The notes beneath the pieces were generated by a model, which saw only the letters and a list, made by a program, of their open reading frames with translations, had not been told where the DNA came from and did no database searches. A stretch of DNA of 64,000 nt from contig NZ_JAFCJK010000007.1 in the NCBI RefSeq assembly GCF_018131005.1, positions 186,001-250,000 on the forward strand, written 5' to 3'. A program made the translations under genes and the position numbers. This stretch comes from Bradyrhizobium lablabi (GTDB lineage: Bacteria > Pseudomonadota > Alphaproteobacteria > Rhizobiales > Xanthobacteraceae). Positions 22,515 to 31,011 of this stretch are shown here, piece by piece; positions within the stretch are counted from its first letter, which is position 1, and each line of letters begins with the position of its first letter.

Positions 22515-23681
22515 TCAGCCAGTCTCCTCATACTCCAGCAGGACGGCTCCGGCCAAACGGCGCGCACGATTGAGCAGGTTGACACATTCGATCGCCGTTT
22601 CGACGTTGCAAGGATTTGGAGCACCATCGCAGAGGTGTCGGACCGCGCGAATGAGGTGAAGCCTCATCGTGTCGTCGGCAAAAGGCCCAACAAAGCGCAT
22701 AGGGCGGCCGTCGCTGAGAATTGCGACTGCACCTTCACCACGCAAAAGGCCAACGATGGGCTCGTAGAACCCCGCGACCGAGAGTTCTCGTCCGGTACGA
22801 TCGACTCCCTGCACGCTGACCATGCGGTATCGGACATCATCGCCAGATCGCAACAGCCTTACGGTTTCGTCGGTGTAGGGCGGTACGAGGTGCCGGGGAA
22901 CTCCGAGCAGCGAGGTGTACAGTTCCACCGCGATACCTTCGCGGCTGACAAGCCGTATCGTGCCACCGCCCTGCCCCTGGAATTTCTGCGGACCTCCCTC
23001 ATCGATGACGGCAGTGTCCTCGAGCGAGGCACCTACAACATCGTCCTCCGATAGCGACGGTATGAACTGCCTGGCGATCGCCACGAGATGCGGGCCTTCG
23101 TATCCAAAAGCCCCGAGCGCATGATCCATGAACCGGCCACTCAACGCATCGCGCAGCCGATGCTTGGTCATCTCGACCAGCAAACGTTTCGGCCGCAGTC
23201 CGAGTTCCTCGAATGCGATCCGGCGCACGCGTTCGGTTACTTCGGACGAGAAGTAGTTCTCATTGACGACGATCTGCAAGCTGTTTCTAGCGAGCGTCAT
23301 CCGCAAGCGCTGGATGTCCGCAAAATCACAGACAGGCTTTTCGATCAGGATCCGTGCGGCCGGATTGACGCGTGCGATGCCATCAATGAGCCGGGCATGA
23401 CTTGCGGTTGACGCGCAGACATCCCAGAAGGTCGGGCTCAGCTCGGAGGCTTCGTTGAGGCTTCCGACAACGCGATATCCGTCACCGACAGCGGCAGCCC
23501 GGCGTTCGGCCTCGTCGTCCAGAACGGCGAGTGTCGCAACGCCGGCGCCGCGCAGGAATTGCTCGTGAATGGCCGCAACCTTGCCGTAGCCGATGCGGAC
23601 GCATGTGATTCCGTCAAGCGGCCTGACTGCATACCGCGTGTCTTCACGCCGATCAGGCGTAGATACTCGCGATGTGGTCAC
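22515..23681 (-). CDS. Gfo/Idh/MocA-type NAD(P)-dependent oxidoreductase
   Basis: The 388-residue product has an N-terminal Rossmann fold (ITCVRIGYGKVAAIHEQFLR, with a degenerate glycine motif), the family's conserved Glu-Lys-Pro (ARILIEKPVCDFADI, near residue 120) and a substrate domain with NENYFSSEV and RFMDHALGAFGYEGPH. It should oxidise or reduce a sugar-like or other polyol substrate with NAD(P). The GTG start overlaps the stop of the methyltransferase gene by four bases (GTGA), so it is the last gene of a three-gene operon. The substrate is unknown. Confidence 0.8.
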   Translation of the reverse strand: MTTSRVSTPDRREDTRYAVRPLDGITCVRIGYGKVAAIHEQFLRGAGVATLAVLDDEAERRAAAVGDGYRVVGSLNEASELSPTFWDVCASTASHARLIDGIARVNPAARILIEKPVCDFADIQRLRMTLARNSLQIVVNENYFSSEVTERVRRIAFEELGLRPKRLLVEMTKHRLRDALSGRFMDHALGAFGYEGPHLVAIARQFIPSLSEDDVVGASLEDTAVIDEGGPQKFQGQGGGTIRLVSREGIAVELYTSLLGVPRHLVPPYTDETVRLLRSGDDVRYRMVSVQGVDRTGRELSVAGFYEPIVGLLRGEGAVAILSDGRPMRFVGPFADDTMRLHLIRAVRHLCDGAPNPCNVETAIECVNLLNRARRLAGAVLLEYEETG

Positions 23682-24706
23682 GAGACGACCGCTTCGATAA
23701 TGCTGACGAACGTACTGGTTCGGGCGATGCGCGTGAGTTTCAATCCCGCCTTGATCAGCAACGCGCGGTACTCATCGGAAGTGCGCTCGCGCCCGGGGTA
23801 GCTGACGAGCATCTCGATATCGAGCAGCTTGCCGTAGAACGGACCATTCCCTGATGGGATCACGGTTTCGATGATGAGCAAGCGGCCCTGTTCGGTCAGG
23901 GCTTGGCGGCACTGCCGGAGGATGGCGATCGACCGTTCATCGTCCCAATCGTGAAGGATTTGCTTGAGAAGGTAAGCATCGGCGCCGCAAGGTACACCAC
24001 TGAAGAAGTCGCCGGCGATCAATTCGCAGCGCCCCTGCAGTCGCGCCTCCTCAATGAGCGGATGCGCCCGCGCGATAACATCGCGCTGGTCGAACAGTAT
24101 GCCGCTTGCGCCAGGATGAGCCTGCAGTAACGACGCTATCAGGCGACCGGTCCCACCGCCTATGTCGGCTATCCTGCGAAAAGCGCTAAAGTCGTACGCA
24201 TCGAGGATTGCCGGATTGACAACCTCTGTGAGCCCTTTGAGGGCCGCTTGGAATATCTGCTCGGCGTCGGGATGCTCACGGTAGTACTGGAACGGACCCT
24301 TGCCGAATACGTGCTCGAAGGCCGGCGTGCCATTGTGCACGGTGTCGATCAAACGACCCCATGGATCCCAGTGATGCTCTCCTCCGACCATCATCGCCCA
24401 AGCTCGCATCGAGCCCGAGACGTCGCTTCGCAACGATTGACCAAGCCTGGTGAGAGCGAACACTCGTGATTTGCCCTCGCGCACAATGCCCAGACCAGCA
24501 AGGGCGCGCAGCACCCGATAAAGCGAAGATGCGTGCGTCCTCGTACGTTCGGCGAGGTATTCTATGTCTCTATCGCCGTCGGTAAGCAGGTCGGCGACGC
24601 CGAGGCGCGCCGCGACGTGAATGACTTGGGTGACGCGGTAACTCGTGATCAGCGAGAGCATGTCGAGGGCTTCGGCGGGGCGCGGGGAATCAAGAATCAC
24701 TGCCAT
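23678..24706 (-). CDS. SAM-dependent O-methyltransferase (plant-type/acetylserotonin family)
   Basis: The 342-residue product has an N-terminal winged-helix dimerisation domain (VTQVIHVAARLGVADLLTDG, THASSLYRVLRALAGLGIVR). The SAM-binding motif I is IADIGGGTGRLIASLLQAH near residue 185. Characteristic blocks are DFFSGVPCGADAYLLKQILH and DWDDE with the catalytic His of ILHDW. Members methylate hydroxyl groups on small metabolites or carotenoids. It overlaps the GMC oxidoreductase by 10 bases and the Gfo/Idh gene by 4, indicating one transcript. Confidence 0.85.
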   Translation of the reverse strand: MAVILDSPRPAEALDMLSLITSYRVTQVIHVAARLGVADLLTDGDRDIEYLAERTRTHASSLYRVLRALAGLGIVREGKSRVFALTRLGQSLRSDVSGSMRAWAMMVGGEHHWDPWGRLIDTVHNGTPAFEHVFGKGPFQYYREHPDAEQIFQAALKGLTEVVNPAILDAYDFSAFRRIADIGGGTGRLIASLLQAHPGASGILFDQRDVIARAHPLIEEARLQGRCELIAGDFFSGVPCGADAYLLKQILHDWDDERSIAILRQCRQALTEQGRLLIIETVIPSGNGPFYGKLLDIEMLVSYPGRERTSDEYRALLIKAGLKLTRIARTSTFVSIIEAVVS

Positions 24707-26226
24707 TTCTCCAGAATGTGATCACCTACGCGGAGCGCATTAGCGGCAATGGTCAGCGATGGGTTGGTCGAGCCACTTGATGGGAAGAAGCTGCTGTCAA
24801 CGACATAAAGGTTGTCGAGCTCGTGGGCCTTGCAGTTGATATCGAGCGCCGAGGTGCGCGGATCGGTGCCGAACCGCACCGTGCCACACTGATGGTTGAC
24901 GCCGCCGACCGAGTTGGACCGGTCGCAGTAAGATGGCGTCTCAATCAGGTACGGAGCACAACCGATGTGTTCGAGCGTATCGGTGAGCTTTGAGATGAGT
25001 CGCAGATGGCCACGCATATTGTTTTCGCTGTAACGCATTGTGATGGAGCCATCGGCGGCAAGGGTGAGGCGGTTGTCCGGGTTCGGTAGATCCTCGGACA
25101 TGACGCACAGGTCGATTCCCCGTTTCAGCAGATCGTCGACGCTGACATCCGGTGGCAAGGTGAGCGGACCGGCCGCGAGCGACTCCGGCGAGGCGCGCCC
25201 GAGCAGCTGCACATTGCCCATGGGATATGGAAAGTCGTGTTCGCCGAAGTAGAAGTCGTTGAACGCGAGGGTCTTCTGGAAGATTGTATCGTTTGGAACA
25301 TGTGATACTGCGACGAAGCAGCTGTTGATGTGACGCATGTAGAAGCGGCCAACCACGCCCGAGCCGTTGGCCAGGCCACCGGGATGATGCGAGTTAGCTG
25401 AGCGCAACAGCAAGGCCGCCGAGTTCAATGCGCCGCAGGAGACGACCACGATGTCGGCTTCGTAGCGTTCGCGTTCGTCTCCATGCATCACTTCGACAGC
25501 CGTAACCACGCAGCCGGAGGCATCGGTATGAAGACGCACGGCGCGAGCGCCGGTTAATATCGTAACGTTCGGAAACTTCAGGGCGGGGTCGACGCATGCA
25601 ATTTGCGCATCGGCTTTGGCGTGCAGAAAGCAGGCAAACCCGCCGCACGTGGCGCAAGGGACACAGCGCTCGGGGCCCGCCTGGTGTGTCAGGAGCCCGA
25701 GCGGTACATGAAAGGGATGGTAGCCGAGTTCGCGCAAGTCGCTCTCGAGCTGAGCAATGCGCGGGGCATGCTCGATGCGCGGATGAGGATACGGCGCACT
25801 AGCCGCGGGCTCGGTGGGGTCAATGCCGCGCTCACCGTGAACGTCGTAGAGCCACTCGGCTCGGGTGTAGTAGGGCTCGAAATCGCTATAGTTGAGCGGC
25901 CACGCGGGCGAAATTCCCTCGGCGTGCACCACCTTGTCGAAATCCTGCCGTCGGAAGCGCAGGAGGGCCGAGCCATAGAACTTAGTATTGCCGCCGACAC
26001 AGTAGTGAGTGGGCGCGCGGTACGTCCGTCCGATCTCGTCGTACCAAATCTCGTTCGAGCGATAGCGGCGCTGACGGATCACCGCCCCGGCCGACCAGTT
26101 CTCGGGTTCGCGAGAAATGTATTCGCCACGCTCCAGCATAAGGATACGCTTACCTGACTGCGCGAGTGCCCAGGCGAGCGTGCCGCCGCCGGCACCGGTG
26201 CCGACGATGATGATGTCGTATCTCAT
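24697..26226 (-). CDS. GMC-type FAD-dependent oxidoreductase
   Basis: The 509-residue product begins with the FAD Rossmann motif MRYDIIIVGTGAGGGTLAWA. It has YCVGGNTKFYGSALLRFRRQ, the Cys-rich CVPCATCGGFACF loop near residue 195, and the C-terminal GMC block GGVNHQCGTVRFGTDPRTSA through VVDSSFFPSSGSTNPSLTIA. The catalytic His/Asn pair lies in VNHQ and TNPS. It oxidises an alcohol on an unknown substrate. It is the first gene of the operon with the methyltransferase and Gfo/Idh oxidoreductase; the GAGGG before ATG is unusually close. Confidence 0.85.
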   Translation of the reverse strand: MRYDIIIVGTGAGGGTLAWALAQSGKRILMLERGEYISREPENWSAGAVIRQRRYRSNEIWYDEIGRTYRAPTHYCVGGNTKFYGSALLRFRRQDFDKVVHAEGISPAWPLNYSDFEPYYTRAEWLYDVHGERGIDPTEPAASAPYPHPRIEHAPRIAQLESDLRELGYHPFHVPLGLLTHQAGPERCVPCATCGGFACFLHAKADAQIACVDPALKFPNVTILTGARAVRLHTDASGCVVTAVEVMHGDERERYEADIVVVSCGALNSAALLLRSANSHHPGGLANGSGVVGRFYMRHINSCFVAVSHVPNDTIFQKTLAFNDFYFGEHDFPYPMGNVQLLGRASPESLAAGPLTLPPDVSVDDLLKRGIDLCVMSEDLPNPDNRLTLAADGSITMRYSENNMRGHLRLISKLTDTLEHIGCAPYLIETPSYCDRSNSVGGVNHQCGTVRFGTDPRTSALDINCKAHELDNLYVVDSSFFPSSGSTNPSLTIAANALRVGDHILEKWQ

Positions 26227-26736
26227 CCCTCAACTCACGGTCCACAGAGGCACACCGGGGCTGGCAGATACCAAGTCTGCGCACTCGATTTGCAGGTTCT
26301 GTTGTTGATTGCCCTGTGATAGCCGCGGTCGCCACCGCGGTTATGTACTGGCGGACAATGAGCCTTCCCTTGGCCCAGCGAGACCATCGGCCGCGTCAAT
26401 TACAGAATTGTTGCGGCGTTCTAAAATCGGATTGCAACTGAAACGCGAGATAAGAACGTTTCACACCGGGCTCGGCGGGACCCCACGTCGCAAAAATTCA
26501 GAAGGCGTTGAACATCCTCGACGGTGCCCATCTCCAGGAAGACCGGTGTGTGCGATTGCAGCCCGGAGCACATCGCACGCGCTCCAAACGACCGTCTGCC
26601 GGCGCTTATGCAGCGCGCGGGCCGCATCTCCCCAATCGGGGAACCGCTTACCTTCGGGCCGCGGCGGTTTTCGTCGGGGACAAGACTGGACGGTGCGCTT
26701 GCCGCGCCTTCGCATCGTGACTTGGTGTCACGACCG
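26227..26736. other. Upstream region of the GMC operon, no supported gene
   Basis: Open frames here (for example around 26421-26720, both strands) carry no recognisable domain. The promoter of the GMC operon should lie in the first 150 bases; I see no clear -35/-10 pair or activator site. Confidence 0.45.
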
Positions 26737-26952
26737 CTAACCGCTGCCGTAGTTGGACGGATCTAGATTTCTGTTCTCTTCCGGAGGAATAGGCTTGTAG
26801 CCTGGAAACGAGTACCACCGGGGAGCTATCATCTCCTGGGAGGGATGAACGATTATATGGTGATGCCGCGCATGCGGGCGACGCACCGTTGCGGCCTCGG
26901 CGGAAGCGCACAATAGCGTGACCAAAAGGCCCACGATCAAAGCAGGGCGCAT
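26737..26952 (-). CDS. Small secreted protein, paralogue of 21997-22209
   Basis: The 71-residue product has a signal peptide MRPALIVGLLVTLLCASAEA and a His-rich mature start (TVRRPHARHHHIIVHPSQEM), then RWYSFPGYKPIPPEENRNLD and PSNYGSG. Its relatives at 21997-22209 and the remnant at 22377-22450 share the signal peptide and the C-terminus respectively. The His-rich segment could bind metal; this is speculation. Confidence 0.65.
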   Translation of the reverse strand: MRPALIVGLLVTLLCASAEAATVRRPHARHHHIIVHPSQEMIAPRWYSFPGYKPIPPEENRNLDPSNYGSG

Positions 26953-27267
26953 CGCAATCGGCTCCAACTCGCCCTTTAGGTGATGCGGTGATGGCCGAGC
27001 GCAACCCGTCGCGGCCTCACGACCGGTCAAATCGACGGGACCATGGCGACGACCTGCAAGCTGGCGGCAGTCCAGGCGTTGCCGACGCCTATCCGTTGCT
27101 GGTGTCGTGAGAAGCCGAGCGGGGCGCGAGCGCAGTCCCCAACGTCGTTGTCATGCGCCGTCATCGCCGAGGCGGCAACACGAGCCCGCGTCGGAAGCGC
27201 CGGCACAAGGGCACCTCTATGCATGCGGAGGCCGCCGGGCGTCCGCGGACTGCCCGATCGCGAAAAG
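26953..27267. other. Intergenic region without a supported gene
   Basis: No convincing frame is present. Plus-strand frames across 27043-27395 are shadows of GC-rich sequence and the opposite-strand gene. Confidence 0.4.
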
Positions 27268-27534
27268 TCAGTTCGTCGCCATCCAGGCACGGGCCTCGCG
27301 TTGGGCCATGGCGACATCGATATCCGACATCTGCTCAGCGACCTCCCGACGCATGGCGAGCGCATCGGTTCGGCCCTTCAACGCCGCCAGATTGAACCAT
27401 TTGTGCGCCGCGACGAGATTGACCACGCCGGAGCGGCCGCTCGCCCAGTACAGGCCGCGCTCGAACAGCACGTCCTGGATCGCGGTCGCCGCAACCGGAA
27501 TAGCGGCGTCCTGATCGATGAAGCCCTGAAACAT
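27268..27534 (-). CDS. Sel1-repeat-like small protein
   Basis: The 88-residue product, MFQGFIDQDAAIPVAATAIQ then VLFERGLYWASGRSGVVNLV and AAHKWFNLAALKGRTDALAM, has the AxxxLGxxYxxG...AxxWxxxAAxxG layout of one Sel1/TPR-like repeat. It ends with MSDIDVAMAQREARAWMA. AGGGGAG precedes the ATG by 7 bases. Such proteins are common in Bradyrhizobium, with a presumed protein-protein interaction role. Confidence 0.7.
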   Translation of the reverse strand: MFQGFIDQDAAIPVAATAIQDVLFERGLYWASGRSGVVNLVAAHKWFNLAALKGRTDALAMRREVAEQMSDIDVAMAQREARAWMATN

Positions 27535-28310
27535 GTCGCAACTCCCCTTTTTCTTGTTGGCCGCCCTCCCCCGAGCGCGGCCCCCGTCCACTGTTTAACG
27601 CCTTGCTTTCCCCGTGCTGATCGCCACCGCTCGCGCGCCGACCGATCATGCGCTCGCCGTTTACCGGCTTGTTGGCTGATCATGGCGCATCAAGTTTGAA
27701 GAGCGGCTTAAGTATCGCGATGAACGGGGTGTAAATTCCGGCGGCATCCCGCGTTTCCAGGAATCGCAAAAATGCCTGTGGCGCAGGCACTTCTCTTAGT
27801 TCGTGAACGCCGATTTACCCTGCTGTTTCGGATAAAGATAACCATCGCCGGCAAAGGGCAGCCGCCGTCGACACAGATGCGCCGGGTGCCGTCGGCGGCG
27901 GCACCCTGCCACCGATCGTAAAGGGCCAGCCTTCCGTGGCTACGGACGGTTCTTCGAGTGGCTTGTGATGGGATATGGAAAAAGGCGCCGGGGGCGCAGA
28001 CCGCGCGGACTGCCGGAACGAGGGCGTCGGCGAACACGTCAGGACCAGACTTCACTTGGGCATTCGCGCCGGTGAAATTGCGGAACAGCGGATCCGCACC
28101 GAACGAAGAAATCTCTGTTTCTTCTGCCGGACCGGTTTGGGAAGGGCGAACCCGTTCCGAAATACGATCCAGCCGTTTGACCTGATGTCTCGCCGACACC
28201 CTCTCTCGTCGACCAGAGCCTTGAGGTGGATTTGCCTGCTGGCAGTCCGACCGATGGCTCTTGTGACGTGCCGGCTTCAAGCTACCGGCGAACCTCTCAA
28301 GGCGAGAGGC
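27535..28310. other. 776-base stretch without a supported gene
   Basis: Long open frames on both strands (27708-28280 minus, 27958-28514 plus) show no domain and overlap each other. A short hairpin TGCCTG-TGGCG-CAGGCA lies at 27773-27789; a similar one occurs at 28644-28658. Confidence 0.45.
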
Positions 28311-28403
28311 TTACTTCTTCTTCTTGGCGACCTTGCGGGTCTTCTTCGCAGTCTTCTTCACTGCGCTCTTCGCCTTCTTCGCCTTCTTTGCCTTCTTAGC
28401 CAT
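28311..28403 (-). CDS. Lysine-rich histone-H1-like peptide
   Basis: The 30-residue product is MAKKAKKAKKAKSAVKKTAK followed by KTRKVAKKKK. Half of its residues are lysine and most of the rest alanine, like the tails of bacterial H1-like proteins. GGAGGG sits 6 bases before the ATG at 28403. It would bind nucleic acid nonspecifically by charge. A longer in-frame reading upstream exists, but the strong ribosome binding site marks this start. Confidence 0.6.
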   Translation of the reverse strand: MAKKAKKAKKAKSAVKKTAKKTRKVAKKKK

Positions 28404-28938
28404 GTTGCCCTCCAGTATGTGAGATGGCTTGCTTTTCGCTGCGTGCACTCGGGAATCGAAATGCACTGCATCCCGAATACACCAACCCGTCGAAAAAAAC
28501 AGCGTCCCGCTTAAGGAAGTGTTGACGCGGCGATGCTTGGGCGTGCAGCGAGCGTCGGCCGAAAAATCGAAGATGCGTTCGCGCGAGTGATGCAAAAAAC
28601 GCAACAGTCGTCGACATCGGCATTTGTGAACGTTGCAGGAAACGCCTGTATTGCAGGCATTTCTTGAATTCGCATTTTCATTGCGCAACGCGCGATAGTC
28701 ATCGTCGCGAGTCGAAGCCGTCGCCGAAAAGCGCGTCGTCACCCAGCCTGAGTCGCAATTTTGGGCGATGAAAAATTTTTCGTGGGTAAGCCCACTTTTG
28801 CCTCATCGGCGGTCGCTAAGACCGGATTTCCGGACGAATCCTCGTTTCGGCGATTCGGCCGTGACGGGCGTCACATGGCCGCGTGTGAGGCAAAATGGCA
28901 CGCCGCGCTCGCGCGTGCGGCTCCGCCTCGCCGTTCGC
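28404..28938. other. Intergenic stretch upstream of the H1-like gene and downstream of gatB
   Basis: No gene is supported. It contains the hairpin GCCTG-TATTG-CAGGC at 28644-28658 and, next to gatB, a possible minus-strand terminator (28893-28918). Confidence 0.45.
28893..28918 (-). terminator. Possible terminator downstream of gatB
   Basis: On the minus strand GCACGC and GCGTGC flank a 9-base GC-rich loop and are followed by CATTTTGCC. The T-run is short, so the call is tentative. Confidence 0.35.
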
Positions 28939-30426
28939 TCAGATGCCGAGCTTGGACTTGAGCAGGTCGTTCACGGCCTGCGGGTTCGCCTTGCCGCCCG
29001 ACGACTTCATCACCTGACCGACGAACCAGCCCACCAGTTGCGGCTTCGCCTTGGCTTGCGCAACCTTGTCCGGATTTGCCGTGATGATGTCGTCCACCAC
29101 CTTTTCGATCGCGCCGAGATCGGTGACCTGCTTCATGCCGCGCTCCTCGACGAGCGCGCGCGGATCACCGCCTTCCTGCCAGACGATCTCGAACAAGTCC
29201 TTGGCGATCTTGCCGGAAATCGTTCCCTCGCCGATCAGATCGACGATCGCTGCGAGCTGCGCGGCCGACACCGGCGACGCGGCGATGTCACGGTTTTCCT
29301 TGTTCAGTCGTCCGAACAGCTCGTTGATCACCCAGTTGGCGGCGAGTTTGCCGTCGCGCGCCTTGTCGGCGAGGCCGCCGAGCACCGTCTCGTAGAAGTC
29401 GGCGCTCTCGCGCTCAGCCACAAGCACGCCTGCATCATAGGGCGACAGGCCGAAGCCCGCAATAAACCGGGACTTCTTCTGATCCGGCAGTTCCGGCAGA
29501 TGCGCCTTGAGATCGTCGACGAAGCCTTGGCCGAATTCGAGCGGCAGCAGGTCGGGATCGGGGAAGTAACGGTAGTCGTGCGCCTCTTCCTTTGAGCGCA
29601 TCGAGCGCGTCTCGCCCTTGTTCGGGTCGAACAGGCGGGTCTCCTGGTCGATGGTGCCGCCATCCTCGATGATGTCGATCTGCCGACGCGCCTCATACTC
29701 GATCGCCTGGCCGATGAAGTTGACCGAGTTCATGTTCTTGATTTCGCATCGGGTGCCAAGCGCGGTCTCGCCAAAGCGGCGCACCGAGACGTTGACGTCC
29801 GCGCGCAGATTGCCCTTCTCCATGTCGCCGTCGCAGGTGCCGAGATAGCGCAGGATCGAGCGAAGCTTGGTCACATAGGCCTTGGCCTGCTCGGCGTCGC
29901 GGATGTCGGGCTTGGAGACGATCTCCATCAGTGCGACGCCGGAGCGATTGAGATCGACATAGGACATCGTCGGCGACTGGTCGTGCAGCAATTTGCCGGC
30001 GTCCTGTTCCAGGTGCAGCCGCTCGATCCCGACCGCCACGCTGCGTCCGCCGTCGAGTTCGACCAGCACTTCGCCCTCGCCCACGATCGGCGACTTGTAC
30101 TGGCTGATCTGGTAGCCTTGCGGCAGGTCCGGATAGAAATAGTTCTTGCGGTCGAACACCGAGCGCAGGTTGATCTTCGCGTTCAGGCCAAGCCCGGTGC
30201 GCACCGCCTGGCGGACGCACTCCTCGTTGATCACGGGCAGCATGCCCGGCATCGCCGCATCGACCAGCGAGACATGGCAATTTGGCTCACCGCCGAACGC
30301 CGTCGATGCGCCCGAGAACAGCTTTGCATTCGAGGTGACCTGGGCATGGATCTCCATGCCGATCACGACTTCCCAGTCGCCGGTCGCGCCTTTGATCAGT
30401 CTATGGGGTGCGGCAGGTGCATTCAT
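28939..30426 (-). CDS. gatB: Asp-tRNA(Asn)/Glu-tRNA(Gln) amidotransferase subunit B
   Basis: The 495-residue product is the tRNA-binding kinase subunit of GatCAB, which converts Glu-tRNA(Gln) and Asp-tRNA(Asn) to the amidated forms. Family signatures include WEVVIGMEIHAQVTSNAKLF, YFYPDLPQGYQISQYKSPIV, DLNRSGVALMEIVSKPDIRD, GTRCEIKNMNSVNFIGQAIE and the helical tail ending AVNDLLKSKLGI. Length is as expected. It lies downstream of gatC and gatA on the same strand, with a small gene and a patatin remnant between. Confidence 0.97.
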   Translation of the reverse strand: MNAPAAPHRLIKGATGDWEVVIGMEIHAQVTSNAKLFSGASTAFGGEPNCHVSLVDAAMPGMLPVINEECVRQAVRTGLGLNAKINLRSVFDRKNYFYPDLPQGYQISQYKSPIVGEGEVLVELDGGRSVAVGIERLHLEQDAGKLLHDQSPTMSYVDLNRSGVALMEIVSKPDIRDAEQAKAYVTKLRSILRYLGTCDGDMEKGNLRADVNVSVRRFGETALGTRCEIKNMNSVNFIGQAIEYEARRQIDIIEDGGTIDQETRLFDPNKGETRSMRSKEEAHDYRYFPDPDLLPLEFGQGFVDDLKAHLPELPDQKKSRFIAGFGLSPYDAGVLVAERESADFYETVLGGLADKARDGKLAANWVINELFGRLNKENRDIAASPVSAAQLAAIVDLIGEGTISGKIAKDLFEIVWQEGGDPRALVEERGMKQVTDLGAIEKVVDDIITANPDKVAQAKAKPQLVGWFVGQVMKSSGGKANPQAVNDLLKSKLGI

Positions 30427-30536
30427 GGCTCTGGTTTTCCGGACAAATTGATATCTGGGATGGTTTGGGCTTCGCGCAACCGACCGCTCCAGTCAAGCGG
30501 GCTTCGAGGGTACGGGGCGTCCATGACGCGGGCGGA

Positions 30537-30731
30537 TTACAGGCCGTGGCGGAACGACTGGTAGGCCTTGCTGGTGCGCAGCGCATCGGCGCCGCCCGAG
30601 ATCAACTGATCGACCTGCTCCGGCGGCAACGCGAACCGCGTCGGGATGGCGTTGAGTATGCCGGCGCGGTCGGATCCCAGCCGGTCGAACTCGAGCCATT
30701 GCGGCACCGGCGCGGTTGCGCCTTCACGGCG
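30537..30731 (-). pseudogene. C-terminal remnant of a patatin-like phospholipase
   Basis: The minus frame reads APVPQWLEFDRLGSDRAGIL, NAIPTRFALPPEQVDQLISG and GADALRTSKAYQSFRHGL before TAA at 30539-30537. This resembles the last 60 or so residues of bacterial patatin-family phospholipases. A stop at 30734-30732 closes the frame upstream, and no catalytic GxSxG or DG motif is present, so this would be a truncated fragment between two gat genes. Recognition is by eye and moderately sure. Confidence 0.4.
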
Positions 30732-31008
30732 TCAGGAGAGCGGAGACGATCCGCTCCCATTCGGCATCGAGCGAATCCTTGGCCACTGGCTGGCGGGCTT
30801 GACGGTACCAGTAGCCCGCGTTGCCGAGGTCGCCTTCGACGCGATGCAGATAGGCGTGCACCCGGGCGGAGTTGGCGTCACCCTCATCCTGCACGATCCT
30901 GTGCGCCCGGTCCCAATCGCCCTTGGCGGCCCACCACAGCGCCGCGAGCGGCGGCGACAGCGTCGGCGCGGGCGCTGCGTCAGCGAGGCTCTGGCGGAAA
31001 TCCGCCAT
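30724..31008 (-). CDS. Conserved small protein between gatA and gatB
   Basis: The 94-residue product, MADFRQSLADAAPAPTLSPP, then LAALWWAAKGDWDRAHRIVQ and DEGDANSARVHAYLHRVEGD plus LGNAGYWYRQARQP, looks like a short helical-repeat (TPR-like) protein. It follows gatA by three bases on the same strand, so it is co-transcribed. Proteins of this type are common in rhizobia; function is unknown. Confidence 0.7.
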   Translation of the reverse strand: MADFRQSLADAAPAPTLSPPLAALWWAAKGDWDRAHRIVQDEGDANSARVHAYLHRVEGDLGNAGYWYRQARQPVAKDSLDAEWERIVSALLTP

Positions 31009-31011
31009 CGC

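Noticed and set aside
27708..28514. Long open frames on both strands in a gene-poor stretch
   Set aside because: Neither has a recognisable motif and both look like GC-driven chance frames.
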